A stretch of 64,000 nt of DNA from Melanocharis versteri (lineage: Eukaryota; Chordata; Aves; Passeriformes; Melanocharitidae), in contig VZTG01007868.1 in the NCBI GenBank assembly GCA_013397845.1, positions 943,082-1,007,081 of the forward strand, written 5' to 3'. A model generated the notes under the pieces. That model saw only the letters and a program-made list of their open reading frames with translations, did not search any database and was not told the origin of the DNA. The translations under genes and the position numbers were made by a program. Shown here piece by piece: positions 1 to 13,000 of this stretch. The stretch's first letter is position 1; each line of letters starts with the position of its first letter.

Positions 1-729
1 GATGCCTATAAATAGCTACCTTGAGTTGATGAAATGGTTGAGGTTTTTAATCGTGACATTATTTTACATCTTTCACATTCAAACAAAGTTGAACCTGAGA
101 ATCATAACTGTGTAGAACACAGGTGAGCAGCATCATAACTAAAGCAGAATGGTTCAGAGAGCTGAAGATCATAAGAAAGAAGTAATAATGCAAATATTTG
201 CAGCAATGTCAATTAGGATTTGTCATTCTGACATAAAACATTACTGTATGAATGGTGTGGTTTTCATTCAATCCAGCTGTGATTTGTGATACATACCTCT
301 ACATTTGTATTTTAATTTGTAGATTCATTTTAAAATTCACATATAATTACATTTATACCTGTGTGTAACACACAGTTCAACAGGACATTGTGCTTTATTC
401 CTAGTAATACACCACACTGAAAACCTCAGTAATTGTCTGTGAATTCTTAAGAGGTACAATTTTACTGTTTTAGTTGCTCTTAATGCCCAGGATAAACTGT
501 AAAAGTGTCCACTTCAACAGCTACCACTTTCAACTCCTGTACACATGTAAAGTCATGTAAAATCCCTCAAAATCAGGCAAGTTATCTCAGAATCAGCAGT
601 TTGGTCATTGCAGGGCAGCCTGAGACAACAGGAGAAGATGCAGTAAAGTAAAAGTAATTCTTTCAAGGTGTCTCACAGAAGGAAATAAGTCAAATAAAAT
701 TAATATTACACAGATTCCTTCTTATTTTT

Positions 730-731
<2 letters not shown>

Positions 732-780
<49 letters not shown>
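732..780. repeat. 49-nt poly-T homopolymer
   Basis: Uninterrupted T run read directly from the sequence (a poly-A tract on the strand of the SSBP gene). No polyadenylation signal or target-site duplication is evident beside it, so a retrocopy tail is not shown. The exact length is prone to sequencing error. Confidence 0.97.
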
Positions 781-973
781 CCCAAAGGAAAAAATTTGGA
801 ACTACTTCCCTTTGCTTCCATAAATTCAGTATGGCTTGGAACCAAGTCCCCAGTTTCTTACAATTAGCTTTGTTCTTGTCCTTAATATCTTTACATTTTT
901 GATCCCGGCAAAGCTTGCTGTGCTGGCAGCATTACTGGCACTGGGAACAAATAACCCCTTTTCTAAGAATTAC

Positions 974-1198
974 TATAGGATCACCAAGTAATTTAGGTTG
1001 GAGGAGACTTCTGGAATTCCTCTACTCCAGCCTTCCCAAAGCTGGTGCAGCTGAGCAGGGACTTGACCAGACAAGCTCTGAGTACCCCAAAATATGACAC
1101 CACGACTTCTCCAGAGTTTTGTCACAGCTGACGTAAAATAGGTTTTCCTTATTTTTACCTGGAATTTCCTATGTTCTGCTCAATCCTTGTTTAGGTCA
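974..1198 (-). mobile_element. Diverged CR1 LINE 3' fragment
   Basis: The plus strand reads as a degenerate antisense CR1 3' end: a 'gga tcaccaagtaatttaggttggaggaga' type start, then 'ctggaattcctctactccagcc', 'gcagctgagcagggacttgacc' and a 'ggttttccttatttttacctggaatttcc' tail. This word order is typical of avian CR1 copies in reverse orientation. It is old: many mismatches and no open reading frame. Boundaries are approximate. Confidence 0.6.
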
Positions 1199-1984
1199 AA
1201 TCACCCAGTAGAACTGATTTCTCAAATAACTTGCCCATTTAATTTTTACTACTCATAGAACCTGAAAATATACAAAACATATTCTCTGTGCATTTCATTT
1301 ACACTGTCATTTTCTTTTTAAATTAGACGAGGAGATGAATTGTTATATGAGAATCTTTAGACTCGCTGAACACACTGCATTTGAGAGGCAAGAATATGAT
1401 CAAAAACCTGGATGGAGAGTTCCAGACTGCAAAGTGTAACAAACCCTTTCATATATTTCAGGTTTTTCATGGAACTAACAAAAAGCTTCAACTGCATCAA
1501 TCTCATCCAAGGTACAGCAAGTGGAATTTAAAATCCCATTTCTCTGAGAAGAAAGGAACAAGGTAAAAACATTGTAATAAAATTCATAGCTACAAATTAA
1601 ATAATTAACAGATATGATTTCTTAGGGTGACTTACTCTTGAACCAAAGCTTCTTATTTTCTTTTAAAAAACATAAATAAATAAAATTAATGGCTATTTTA
1701 TGAGGTTGGAAAAAAAAACCTGAAGCATGTAGAAGTTCTGTAAGTTAAAAATTATGGAGAAAAACGAAGTGCACACCAAAATTTCCCATGGCTCTGCTCC
1801 CAAGAAGCTTCAATGCCCCATAGTGACCCCTCTGGTCCCAGCATATGCCACTTTTGGCAGGGGTTCCCCAACAACCACTGTCAGTGCAGCTGGTCTGACC
1901 TGGGACCTCACTGGCCATTCCACCCCCACAGCCTGCCAGTAGTAACTGCAATTTTCTTTTTGTCCTCTTCAAAGGCTGGTTTAT

Positions 1985-2140
1985 GGGTTTTTTTGGTTTT
2001 GTTTTTGGGGTTTTTTGGGGGGGGGGTTTGTTTGGTTTTTTTTGGTTTTTTAGTTTGTTTGTTTTGTTTTTGTTTTTTGTTGTTGCTGTTATTTTTGGGG
2101 TTTTTTTGTTTGGTTGGTTGGGTTTTTTTTGGTTTTTTTG
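1985..2140. repeat. T/G-rich low-complexity tract with a 10-G run
   Basis: About 155 bases composed almost only of T and G, with several G runs of four or more, including ten consecutive G at 2017-2026. The open frame running through it is a composition artefact rich in Phe, Leu and Gly. Confidence 0.93.
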
Positions 2141-4261
2141 AGACCGTTAACTGAAAGGAACTGATTCAGTGGCTCTGACATGAAAATATCTCGTAAAGGA
2201 CGAGCTTTAAAACCTTATCTCAGTGGATTTAAGGACTTGGATACCCAAGAACAGGACTGTAAGAATTCAGTACAAAATCCTTGTAAATTCTGAGCTTAGG
2301 GATGTAAGGAGAAGTTTGGATGTGAGCCTAGCCAAGATTTTGTCTCTTGATTTTATGCTAAAAACTACTTTGAGTGAAGAACTTGTAGGTGGACATTATA
2401 ATCCAGTATAAAGTACAGTATAAGCATGTGGACAGATGGACACATATCAGAACCTGCAAATGTTACCATTTGAGTAGGACTAAAACTAAAATAATTAATT
2501 GTGGCATGGTTATTTTGTTGTCACTTGTAAATATTAGGCAAAACTGAATTAAATATAAAACTGAGAGTAATAATCCTTTTTTCTGCCAACAGATGTAAAT
2601 ACACAGATTATTAAGGCCTTACTATTCAGACTCTCCTAGTATATAAACCAAACTATTTATTATTTTTTATTATTATTAAGAAAACAAACAATACCTGCTT
2701 TGAAATCAATCATTTACTGAGATACCAAGAGCCAGTCTGCTTTATGGCTGAGGCTTTTAAAGGAGTTGAGTGTCAGCAATTTTAGAGGAAAAAACCCTTT
2801 TGCCTCTGTCAGAATTATATTCCCTTCTATTCGTGGCACCTTTCAGCTTGGGAAAACACTGAGTATTTTCTCTACTCTGCTCATTTTAAGGTTATTTTCT
2901 AACTAAAAGCTCAAAAAACTGTCACAACTCTTCCAACCCAAGCCTGTTGGTGACCTGAGGAGGTCATTCCCATGAGGACTGTGCAAACCCTTCGTGGAAC
3001 ACTGGGAAACGCAGGGAAGGTCAAAGATATTTGTACATTTATGACCACTGAAGGAGTGTTACAGATAAAATCTGGAAATTTCATGAAGTTGGAGGTCTCA
3101 GCAGTGAAGGAACGGAACATCACTGGGGAGGAAACAGATGGATAGGATGACCCTCAAAGGGATAAAATTTATCAGGTGCTAACTGGGAAATGGATAGCAC
3201 ACCTACAGATTAACAGGATATATCTTTAATCAATCTATGGCAGAATAAATACATAACAATAAAGGGTGATTATGAGACCATGAAAGCAAACATAAGCCTA
3301 AAATTTGAAGTAATTTTGGTAAAGCACAGGAAAACACTGATATCAGTCCAGAGATGATCTGTGAGATCCCAGCTGAGACATGGAAAACTGTGAGCATTAA
3401 GTAAAATTAGTGTGGGCTGTAACAGAATTAAAGAAACAGAGTGGCAAGAGGTTTGGTCATTAATGGTGGTGGAGAGCTAGTCAGGCTTATATGGGCATTT
3501 ATTAACCGTAACTAATTTCACAATGGACATTCAGAAAACTGGCAGAACCAACTGAAGATGGAACATTTTCATACTGAGTATATTCTTTCAACTCTGACAT
3601 ATTTTGAAGCAAAATTTTATAAATCTGTATAAAATTAACAAAAAATTAACAAATGCAAACCCCTTCATGGTTTTGGATGGGAGGGGTGGGGTTGTGACAA
3701 CAGGTTTACCCAAATTTTAACACAAAATCATCAATTAAAACAAAACTTCATCTATACTAATAGAAAGTTTGTTCCAGCTTCATTTTTTTTTTGAATGAAA
3801 GTCTCTTCTATATCTGCCACTCTCCTAAAAGTTTAAAAAATGCTAAAGGTGCTCATTCCTGTGTTCCCACACTACAGTATTTTGTAACACTCTAGTGCAA
3901 CATGGTCATAGGCTCTTGTGACCGAAATAACTCCAGATAAGTTCCTAGCAAACAGAACTGTAAATATTGTTGTACTCCTTTTGACTTTGATCAGGCTGCA
4001 CTGTGCTACCCTGGCTGAAAACCTGCCCCAAAATATTAATGTCAAACTCTGGTTCCAGCAGCACAGAACAGGGGGGAAGAACCAGAAGACTGAGAAAATT
4101 AAGGTAAAGTGTTTCTTGAAAATTTGACCAGAGCAAAGTTAGTACTCAAATTAGATTGTTTCCATCAATATCTATATATGACACTAATAATGTATGCTCT
4201 TTATTATTTAAGACTATTAAAAATTTTTGGAGATGGCAATATTCACTTTCCCCATTTTACA

Positions 4262-4620
4262 GGACAGTGGCACAGACAGAGGGATTGAGGCACCCCCAGC
4301 AGGTGACACTGAGCTGAGGGTGCAGTGACACCCTGAGGGACAGGATGGCATCCAGAGGGACCTGGACACCCCCAGAGTGGCCCATGGGGATCCCAGGAGG
4401 GGTCACCAGCCCAGGGGCTGCTGCTGGCCCTGGCACAGGGTGCCCAGAGCAGCTGTGGCTGCCCCTGGATCCCTGGCAGTGCCCAAGGCCAGGCTGGACA
4501 CTGGGGCTGGGAGCAGCCTGGGACAGTGGGAGCTGTCCCTGCCATGGCAGGGGTGGGATGGGATGAGCTTTAAAGCCCTTTCCCACTCAATCCACTTTGT
4601 AGGTTGTTCTGTGATTCCAT
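4262..4620 (+). mobile_element. CR1 LINE 3' fragment, sense
   Basis: Contains the CR1 signatures 'ggatggcatccagagggacctgga', 'gctgtggctgcccctggatccctgg', 'aaggccaggctggacactgg' and 'ccctgccatggcaggggtggga'. It ends with the characteristic 'ttgttctgtgattccat' 3' terminus near 4620. It shares a long near-identical core with the copy at 10489-10653, so both belong to one subfamily. It is 5'-truncated, as is usual for CR1. The left boundary is approximate. Overlapping open frames on both strands are non-coding by-products of GC-rich sequence. Confidence 0.9.
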
Positions 4621-4875
4621 TTGACGTAGCAACAGAAAATAAACTCCACTGAAATAGTTACTTGTTTCTTAAAGATAGGACACAAAACAGAATTATGCCT
4701 GCTTATGTTCTTCTTGGGGAAACAAAACCCAAACAAACCCCAAACACTAAAATTACTGTACAACTGGTAAAGCAACAGCAAAAATTCCTGCTATAAAATG
4801 CTGGTCAATTAATGTCCTTGAGCTTGTGCTGAATTACAATTTCCCATAAATGCTCCAAACATCAATACTCAGAGA

Positions 4876-4973
4876 TCTTTTCTTTCCCTTTTTCTTTCTT
4901 TCTCTTTTTCTTTCTTTCTCTCTTTCTTTCTTTCTTTCATTCTTTCTTTCTTCCTTTCTTTCTTTTTTCTCTC
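4876..4973. repeat. (CTTT)n-type pyrimidine microsatellite
   Basis: Roughly 98 bases of only C and T apart from one A at 4939, mostly CTTT repeats. The open frame across it (Ser/Phe/Leu repeats) is not a gene. Confidence 0.97.
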
Positions 4974-7900
4974 ACTCCATCATCTCACCTTTCTGCTGGA
5001 AAAGACTCAGTCTTGAAGACATTGCCTGTAGTTGCCTTAAATATTACTTTATACAAGGGGGTTTGTGCATTAATACTACTTCAAAGAAAAACCAAGTCCT
5101 CTCACTGACTAGAAATCTCACCATTTCTTTTCCACTGAAAGCCAGCTGTAAGTATCAAATAAAAAAGAGTATTTATATGTAAAAATATCTTAAAATAAGG
5201 ACATTTTCATGTGAAAACAAAACTATCAGACACTACTTTGGATAGTGAAGAAGAGTCTGGGCGCTGTTACACAGGAGTAAGTGTGTTATGGAATGACTGA
5301 AAATATTACTGTATTTATCTTAATAGAAGATAGGTTTCAAGAGGCATCAACCATTGGAACAAGAACTCATCTGTGAAGGGGTTAAATGAATAATTGTGTC
5401 ACAGCAAAGCTGTAAAATTTGTTTTCCTACATTAAAAATTAATCTTTTGCTAAGGTTATTTAGTCATGCCCTGGTTCAGAGCCTTTCCACGCCTTCTGTG
5501 ACTTCAGGCTTTGCACTGAAGAGTTTCCCATCGTGTGTACACAGGCAACTCAAACTCTGAGCACACCCCAGCCCTCCAACAGCAATAATTTAATGAGCTG
5601 AGCCACCACCAGCAACAGGCACTGCATGCAGAGTTTTGAGAACATTAACCTCCTCCCTCACCATTCAAAATCCAATTACCCACCCAGCCTACAAGCATCA
5701 CAATTACTCTTCATTTAAAAAAAAAAAAATTGGTAGCATCTAATCTTATGAATCTAGCTCATTGTGCAATTATTTCGCATAATAAATGTACCATTTGAAA
5801 TAATCGTTCAGAATCCTTTCTAGAAAGCAATCCCAAACCAAAGCTGGTTCTCTATGGCCCAAAAAGCACTTTTATTGTAAGAGTATTGGCAAGGAGTTGG
5901 AAGGAAACAAATCTCTGGTGGTTGCAGTGACCATTATTGCACACAGAACCCAGATGAGGCCCTAACACACATTTTTCATGATGAGTTTATACAATTTTCC
6001 ATACTGATTCCCACCCTGTTTATTATGCAGGCCTTACACAAGCTTATTTTCCTGTGTTATCATAAATAATTTGAAACTGAGGGATAAATTGTTTTTTTAT
6101 AGCTAAGGAGAGAACTCCCTCAAATCCTAGTTTCAGAAATACTTTTTGCTAAAAGAAAGTGAAAAAAAATCTCACAAATACAACACGAGAATGTTAAATA
6201 CAACATGAGAATATTAAATACAAGAGGTTTGTGTCAGAAAAGCTGGTTAGTTTGAGCCCTGGATATATACATCAGGTGAACAATTAAGCACTGTTTTTTA
6301 CAGATGGTGTGTTTTGTCAAACTTTAAAACAATTATTTTCTGCATATGTTACTTTATATAGCAATTATATTAATATATATTGTTTATATATAAGCAGGAT
6401 TGCACATTTGAGTGGTAGGAGTGCACACCAAACACCAGTATGCCAACAATTAAAACACTTCCCTCAGCTCTGGAAATACTGGAATTTTTCAAGGACAATT
6501 TTAAGAAGTATGTAAGATGCTGAACCACACAAGTTGTGAACCGAATATTTATGATTCTCAACACCCAGTTCCTAACAGAGATTGTTTAAAGTTATTCCAT
6601 CTGTGGATACAGGCACTCAAATACATGAAAATCTTAGCTCATAAAGGGCTCACCAGCCTTACTGGAGCATCACCAGATCCAATAGCCAGAGGTTACAGTT
6701 ATATTGTTAAAACTGAGAATTATTCGGCACCTAAGTGCCATTCCCAAGAAGTCAGGATTGTTAAACACAGAACTCACTCACCAAAAGAGGTTGTGGGCTT
6801 ATTACTGCCTGGCAGTTGTTCAGATAAGGCTTTTTTCAAAGTTATGTTCCTACCCACTTTGAGAAAAAAAACCACCTATCTGCTGTGCCCAGAGCCCCAT
6901 TTTCTCTGCTTCTTTCCTTCTCTTGCCCCAGGGAGAACAGAGAAGCTCCCACTGCCCCCAGCGTGCTGCAACAGCTGTGACCCTGCGTGGTGGCACCAGC
7001 CAGGGCAGAATATCCTCCCTAATGAACCTGCCCTGGTCCAGACCCTCTCCCCTGTGGGTACACCTCTTCTGACAGTGCAGCACTTCAGGGGTTGGTCCCG
7101 ATTTTTAAAGAACAGACTGTTTATTTTCCAGGCTGTTTTTAATAAACTTAGAAAACTGGTTCAGTTCTCTTTTACCTTCTCATTTTCCCTTGAACACTCC
7201 TCGCTGAAATTTACATTCCTTACTATTCACCTCACAAAAGTATATTTCAGACTTCCCTGTGTTTTTCTTTGAAGAGCATTTTACACTTTGCTGGTTGAGC
7301 ATCCCATCCTACCTGTCCTTGCTGTTCAGTGGAACACCGACCTCTAAGAAACTGCTGGTTTCTTCTCAGACCACGCCTCCACTAGACCTTTTCAGCTTTT
7401 AACCTCAGTGTCTCCCTGATTATCTGATTTTACTGATTTTACTTCCTCTAAAGCTTAGTCTCTTCTGTCTTGCCTCTTGGTTCTTTATCTCCCCCTAGGA
7501 TGCTGAATTTAATTATACGGTAATTATTATTAAATTGGTGGCTCAGCCATTCCATCTGAAATTAACTTCAGTTAGGTATTTAATATTAAATTGGGAATAA
7601 TGTTGGCTCCCCAACTAACTGTTCTGGAGAAGTTCTTTAACGTGCTGACAAAACATACCTGAAGTTTTGTGCTAGTCACTCACTTCAATCCTAACTGAAG
7701 CCCTCCGGTATTGCAACAATTTAGACAAGACTGCACAGACTCTCCATCCCTCTCTGCTGGCACACCAGTATCCTTTCCTTGGCTCATGTCTGAATTATGC
7801 AGTTTATTTAGCTTCTTTCACTTGGGAATGAAAATCTGAGAGGCTTTAAATCTGCCAACTGACAGTGGCTGTGCAAAGAAATAAATGAAACTTGAATAAA

Positions 7901-9245
7901 ATAAGCATTGCTTGAGCTATAGACTGACTGCCACTCCTCACTTCTCACCTCCACACACAAATACACAGCACATCTGAAAATATGCCCCAAAACATCTATA
8001 CTCTATTTAACCTTTGCCTGCAGGTGCTAATAAATTTCAGTCTGCATTAAGGCTTTTTTTTTATTTGCAATGAGCTTCCCATGCCTATTATCACCTACGA
8101 TTTGCAATTTGATTAAAAAAAAAAAAAGACTCAGGCAAATTATAATTTATTATGGGGGACATTGTATGAAGAAAAAGAAGGAGATTATTTTTCTACAGAT
8201 AGTTTATGCTTTAAACAGAAACAGGAGATCTGAGAAAAGGACAGTTATGCCCAGTTTACAGATAAGAACCTGAGGTAGAGAAATTATCTTCATACAGAAT
8301 TCTGCCTCAGAGGTGGGCATTTTCCTCCGTCCTCCCCACTTGACTCCCATGTGGAGATAAAGATGTATAAATAACTACAAGGTTATCCTTTCCTCCTGCA
8401 TGTAAGGGGAGGAATAAAAGGAAACCACTGGAAGTCCTCCCTCTACCTCTGAACCGACTGATGGAAACGCAGTTCATCAAAATACACAAGACCTGAAAAC
8501 CACACTCAACAACCTCTGAGTGCTCTCTTTTATGGCTTTTAACATTTACTGTTTTGCCATTTCAAGAACCTAGTGAAACTCTTATACCCAGACTACTTGA
8601 AAAGACCAGGAACAACATTCACTGTCTGTGTTTACTGTCTGAACTTATTTCCACATTCTTTGATTAAATAAATGTTGTAAGTGCAATCATACCTATTCTT
8701 TATTCTGTATGCTGCCTAACAAATATAATTTCTGCAGTATATGAAACACAGTGATTCTGATACTTAAAAGTCTGATGGTGAATTATGAAAAAAATCAGTC
8801 ACACACACCAAAGAGACTGACTTTGAAACTGGAAAATTCTGTGTCATTGGCAATGCCAGGAATAGCTTCCCAGAGGACTTTTTAAATTCCTGCATAATGT
8901 GGCTTTACCACTGCTTTTCCTTCTGTGGCAGAACAATAATTAGAATTATATTAGAATAAATAGAATTTTATTTCCCTCTCTAGTGTAGCAACAGAAAACT
9001 TTTGTTGCTACTCAAGTGGGTCTCTCCTTTGGAGAGGGAAGAGACAGAAAGCAATGCCCACGGAATAGGAAAATCTAAAAATGTCTCTCCTAAAATACAG
9101 TGATGATAAGATATCACCTGAGATCTAATCTTCCAGAGCTGAATCTCTGGGAGAGAGTTTACTTTCAGGCTGTATCATGGCTAACTGAAGAGGTTAAAGC
9201 TATGTTCACACAATCTTATCTACATTTTTTATCTTTATCATTACC

Positions 9246-9272
9246 ATTATTATTATTATTATGATGATGATT
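9246..9272. repeat. (ATT)n(ATG)n microsatellite
   Basis: Short run of ATT triplets followed by ATG triplets, read directly. Confidence 0.9.
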
Positions 9273-9779
9273 TAAAAGTTCGGATTTTCTATTATTACAG
9301 AGTCCCTATTTTACTCAGACAAGATCTTCCAAATCTGCATAGAGAGGGCAACAGCTCTTTTTTTCAATGATGCTGAGTGGAAAATATTTCCTCCTTTGTT
9401 TATTCTATTTTTCCTGTGCTGTACATGAGGATGAACATCCAGAGTATTAAAATAACTCAATCATTGTTTTTAAAAACAAACATGTGCACCCGAGGGGAAT
9501 AATCCTTCCTGAATTTCTTCCTCAGATCTATCCAGATGCAATTCTGAGAACTCTTTTTCTCTTAAAGATGAGAGAAGAAGAGATGCACACACTCTTGCTT
9601 CTTCTTGTTTAAGGTTTTCTTTTTAATTTCTCTTTGATATTTCGAACTGCTTGATGAGTTTCAACTATAAACTTTAAAAACCAGGCTTTCCAACATCACT
9701 TTTCTAAGCAAGGGGGGTTACTCTTCCTGCTAATACCCCTGCTGGAAAGGACAGAAATCAAACCAATAATGTTAAGGTT

Positions 9780-10050
9780 TCGTGGAAGTTTGGGATGCAC
9801 CAAAGCTGCACTTGAAGAGGGACATTAAAGGTTGGCTGGTGGGAGGTTTGCGCCCTTGGGACATAAGGGATCACCTCATCTCCTATGCATGGAATAGGTA
9901 TAAAAGTGGCAGAATTGGCACAAAAGTGCCAGGAGAAGACTTGGAGGAAAAAAAAAAGGAGAAAACCAGTTTGTCCATCTACAGTCAGAGCAATGGATTC
10001 ATAACCAGGGCACTTGAACCTGCAAAGAATGAACTGAGAGAAGACTCCTG
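9780..10050 (+). mobile_element. Possible old LTR-like fragment
   Basis: A block with LTR-like promoter layout: 'cgcccttgggacataagggatca' about 40 bases before a TATAAAAG box at 9899-9906, followed by a GGCAC-AAAA-GTGCC hairpin at 9917-9930. A loosely similar order (gggataaggatca, TATAAAAG, then cactggattcat) appears at 32.8 kb. No terminal TG..CA or target-site duplication was established. It could equally be unique intronic sequence. Confidence 0.25.
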
Positions 10051-10488
10051 AATGCAAATGCAATCAGTTTCAGGGGAAAAAATCCTAATACATTTAATAG
10101 TATCCTTTCTATTCTACAATGTTGCTAATGACAGTAACAAGACTTTCTTGAGAAATCAGACTACTTGACAATATTAAGAAAATTTTCTAAATCTTGAACA
10201 GATATCAATGTAAAATTCCAAATCAATTCCATTACCATATATGAACCCACAGCATGCAGCACTGGACTGGTAAGCAAGTTCCTTACACAAAAAACATACT
10301 AAGGAGCAGCTAAAATTCTTCAAACTAAAGTTACATTGGTATTTGGGAACTCAATGATTTTTTCCAAAAACATACTCATATAATAGGGCGTGCCTTTGAC
10401 TCCTCTGATCTATTTTAATGCAACTTTCTGGTTTAAACATTTTCCATATACAGTCTTTGGTCATATGGTCTTATTCACTCTCCAGCCT

Positions 10489-10653
10489 AAGCTGTGGCTG
10501 CCCCTGGATCCCTGGCAGTGCCCACGGCCAGGCTGGACACTGGGGCTGGGAGCAACCTGGGGCAGTGGGAGGTGTCCCTGCCATGGCAGGGGTGGGAATG
10601 GATGGGATTTAAGGTCCCTCCCACCTAAACCATTCCAAGATTTCGTGACTCTA
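10489..10653 (+). mobile_element. CR1 LINE 3' fragment, sense
   Basis: Near-identical over its core to the 4.4-kb copy: 'gctgtggctgcccctggatccctgg', 'ggccaggctggacactggg' and 'ccctgccatggcaggggtgg', ending 'ccattccaagatttcgtgactct'. The 5' end is truncated abruptly at about 10489. The open frames here are by-products. Confidence 0.9.
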
Positions 10654-12448
10654 AGAAGCTGCAACATTGAACTCCGAAAATCTCCCTTTGAGGATATTGG
10701 GTTTTTTTTATTCCCATTTACTACCTATGGCACAATCACTTACACAGCCTGAATATTTGCAACTAATGGAACTATGAATATCTGGAAAAATAAATTCTCT
10801 TCTCCAAAAACTGAAAATGGTCTGTACTCCTCTGGTTTAAATATAAACTGAGCTTTCATTACTTACAATTATGTGCAATGGTTTTGGTCTTGCTATTGAC
10901 TTATTTGGTAAGTGATATGTATGAAGGAAAGAGAGAAAAATGAACATTTTTTTAAAGACTGCTGTGAGGGAAGGTTGAGGTGTCTGTACAAGGCTTGCCC
11001 CAGGGTACAGAGGGGCAGCTGAGAGCCTGGTGTGGAACAAATCCTACTCAGATGGGAAATTCTGGGAAAAGAGGTTGTCCAAGATATGCAAGTAAAGACA
11101 TCCTCGTGTCATGTTAACACCAGAATTATTTTTTGCTCTGGCAAACATAATGAGGACTACATTGTACCGAACTGAACATATTCTTACTAATGACTCCAAG
11201 CAGGACTGTTTCTGAAGAAATCCCTAATTGGTCTTCCCAAGACAAGGCAAAAAATAATTACAATGTCACACGAATACCCTGAATATTTCAGCTGCCAGAA
11301 CATCCAGAACTACAAACAGAAGGACACAGAGAAACAGGACAAAACAAGGAAAGAAAAATACTGACCACCACACAGGCAGCCAGACAAACGATATTAACAG
11401 TGCATTTCCCTGAATTTTAATGTATAAAAAATCCTGAAAATTAACAAAACCCCCAATCAAGACACTAACATCAAGTTTAAGGATTAATCTGGAGAACGTG
11501 AAGCCTGAGAATATTGAGAGAGATTCTCTTTAACAGAAAGGAAAATCACAAGACTGGAATGATGGTTTGAAAATCTGTGCAGGAAGGGCAAAATTTGTAT
11601 TATGGCCGGTTATTAACTTTTTATTGGTAACTGGAAACAGCAGAGTGTGATCTCTGAAGCACAGAATCAACAACCAGCAGCGGAAAATGCAAGGAAAGTG
11701 AGCACTGAGTTAGAGACAGGATTTCTATAGAGGTGCTCTGGGTGCTACAGCAACCCCAAATTTTTGAGGGCCAGAGAAAAGCACAACTCCATCATCAATA
11801 TCTTGTTCAAGCACAGAGACAGTAATTTCAGCTCTACAGAAAGGCTGGAAAAGACTGGAATGAATGTATCTATCTATCTACGGTGACTGGGAAATGCCTG
11901 CAGATCTCAAAGCACTCCTGGCTATGGTAAGAACAAGGGAAAGGAGATACCAAGCTTAAAAGCCTGAGGGCTAGGCAGTCAAAGAAGAAAATAGGAATCT
12001 TAATTATCCCATTTCCCTCAAAAAGAAAGGTGCAAGAGAAAAGCTAGGATACTGATTTAGAGAAAACAAATTTTTGAAGATGTGAATAGGTAGAGTTATG
12101 AAGAACCTAGCTGTGTTAGTGTTTGGAACTGACCAAAGAGTGAATATACCCAGAGGAAAAGGGGCAGAGAGATGAGAGAGGTTAAAGGATGAGGAAAAGT
12201 CGCTGTAGGAACATCTGTCAAGTCAGGAGGTGAACACACAGCCAAGCCACCCATGGCACTGAAGGAAGGACAGGCTGAATGAAGTCAAGAATGGATCAGA
12301 CTTTTCACTTGAACAAAACAGGTGAAATCTGAGTTGGAGAAGGTCCCTCACGCCTGTGAAGGAGAGGTATCCCAAACACACACAGTGAGGGGTGAAAAGC
12401 TGATGACAGACAGTGATGTGGCCCAGGGAAAAGGAAATCAGAATATTT

Positions 12449-12471
12449 TGTGTGTGTGCGTGTGTGTGTGT
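12449..12471. repeat. (GT)n microsatellite
   Basis: GT dinucleotide run with a single C interruption, read directly. Confidence 0.95.
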
Positions 12472-12749
12472 TCTTATAGAAAAGAAGGATTAAAAACCTT
12501 TAGTTATAAATCAGGGGGAACAGCAATTAATAAGAGAAAGGTAAAGAACTGTGCAAAGAATGCAAGAGAAGGAAGCTGAACAACTGGACAAGCAGCAGGA
12601 GAGCTACAACCCCTTCCTGAACCTGTGAGGGAACAGAACTGAGCAGGGAGAGGGGAGAAGGCAAAGCAAAGGAGGGGAAAGGTCACACTGTGTGCTACTG
12701 TGCTCTGATTTTATTATTTGTAAGACATCAGTGAGATTGTACAGGGAGA

Positions 12750-13000
12750 AGGATGGGAGGGCGAGAGCCAAGAGTTCAGCAGGGATCCAGCACCAGGGGA
12801 GAGCCAAGGGAGCTGCTGGGGGATGCGGAGATGGGAAGCTGCTCGGTGCAAGGATGGCAGAGCTGGAGAGAGAGAGGAGCTGGATCTGTGTCCAGAGGAA
12901 GTGGGGCTGGCCGCAGGATTTCCGCAGGGATCCAGCGCTGCCGCAGCCGCGCGGGAGGAAGCGGATGCTGGGAGCCTGCCAGGGACAGCAGTTGGTAGGG
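12750..13000. other. GC-rich, CpG-enriched patch in intron 4
   Basis: This stretch is far richer in G, C and CpG than its surroundings, with around ten CpG between 12820 and 12970 (for example in 'cagcgctgccgcagccgcgcggg'). It is open in several frames on both strands, which is expected from GC content and is not evidence of coding. No splice-flanked exon with a recognisable protein was found. It could be a small CpG island or alternative promoter, a decayed mobile element, or just GC-rich DNA. Confidence 0.5.

Noticed and set aside
6517..7272. 251-residue plus-strand open frame, the longest in the window
   Set aside because: No recognisable domain, start context, splice sites or codon bias. 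It lies inside intron 4, and at this window size one such chance frame is unsurprising.
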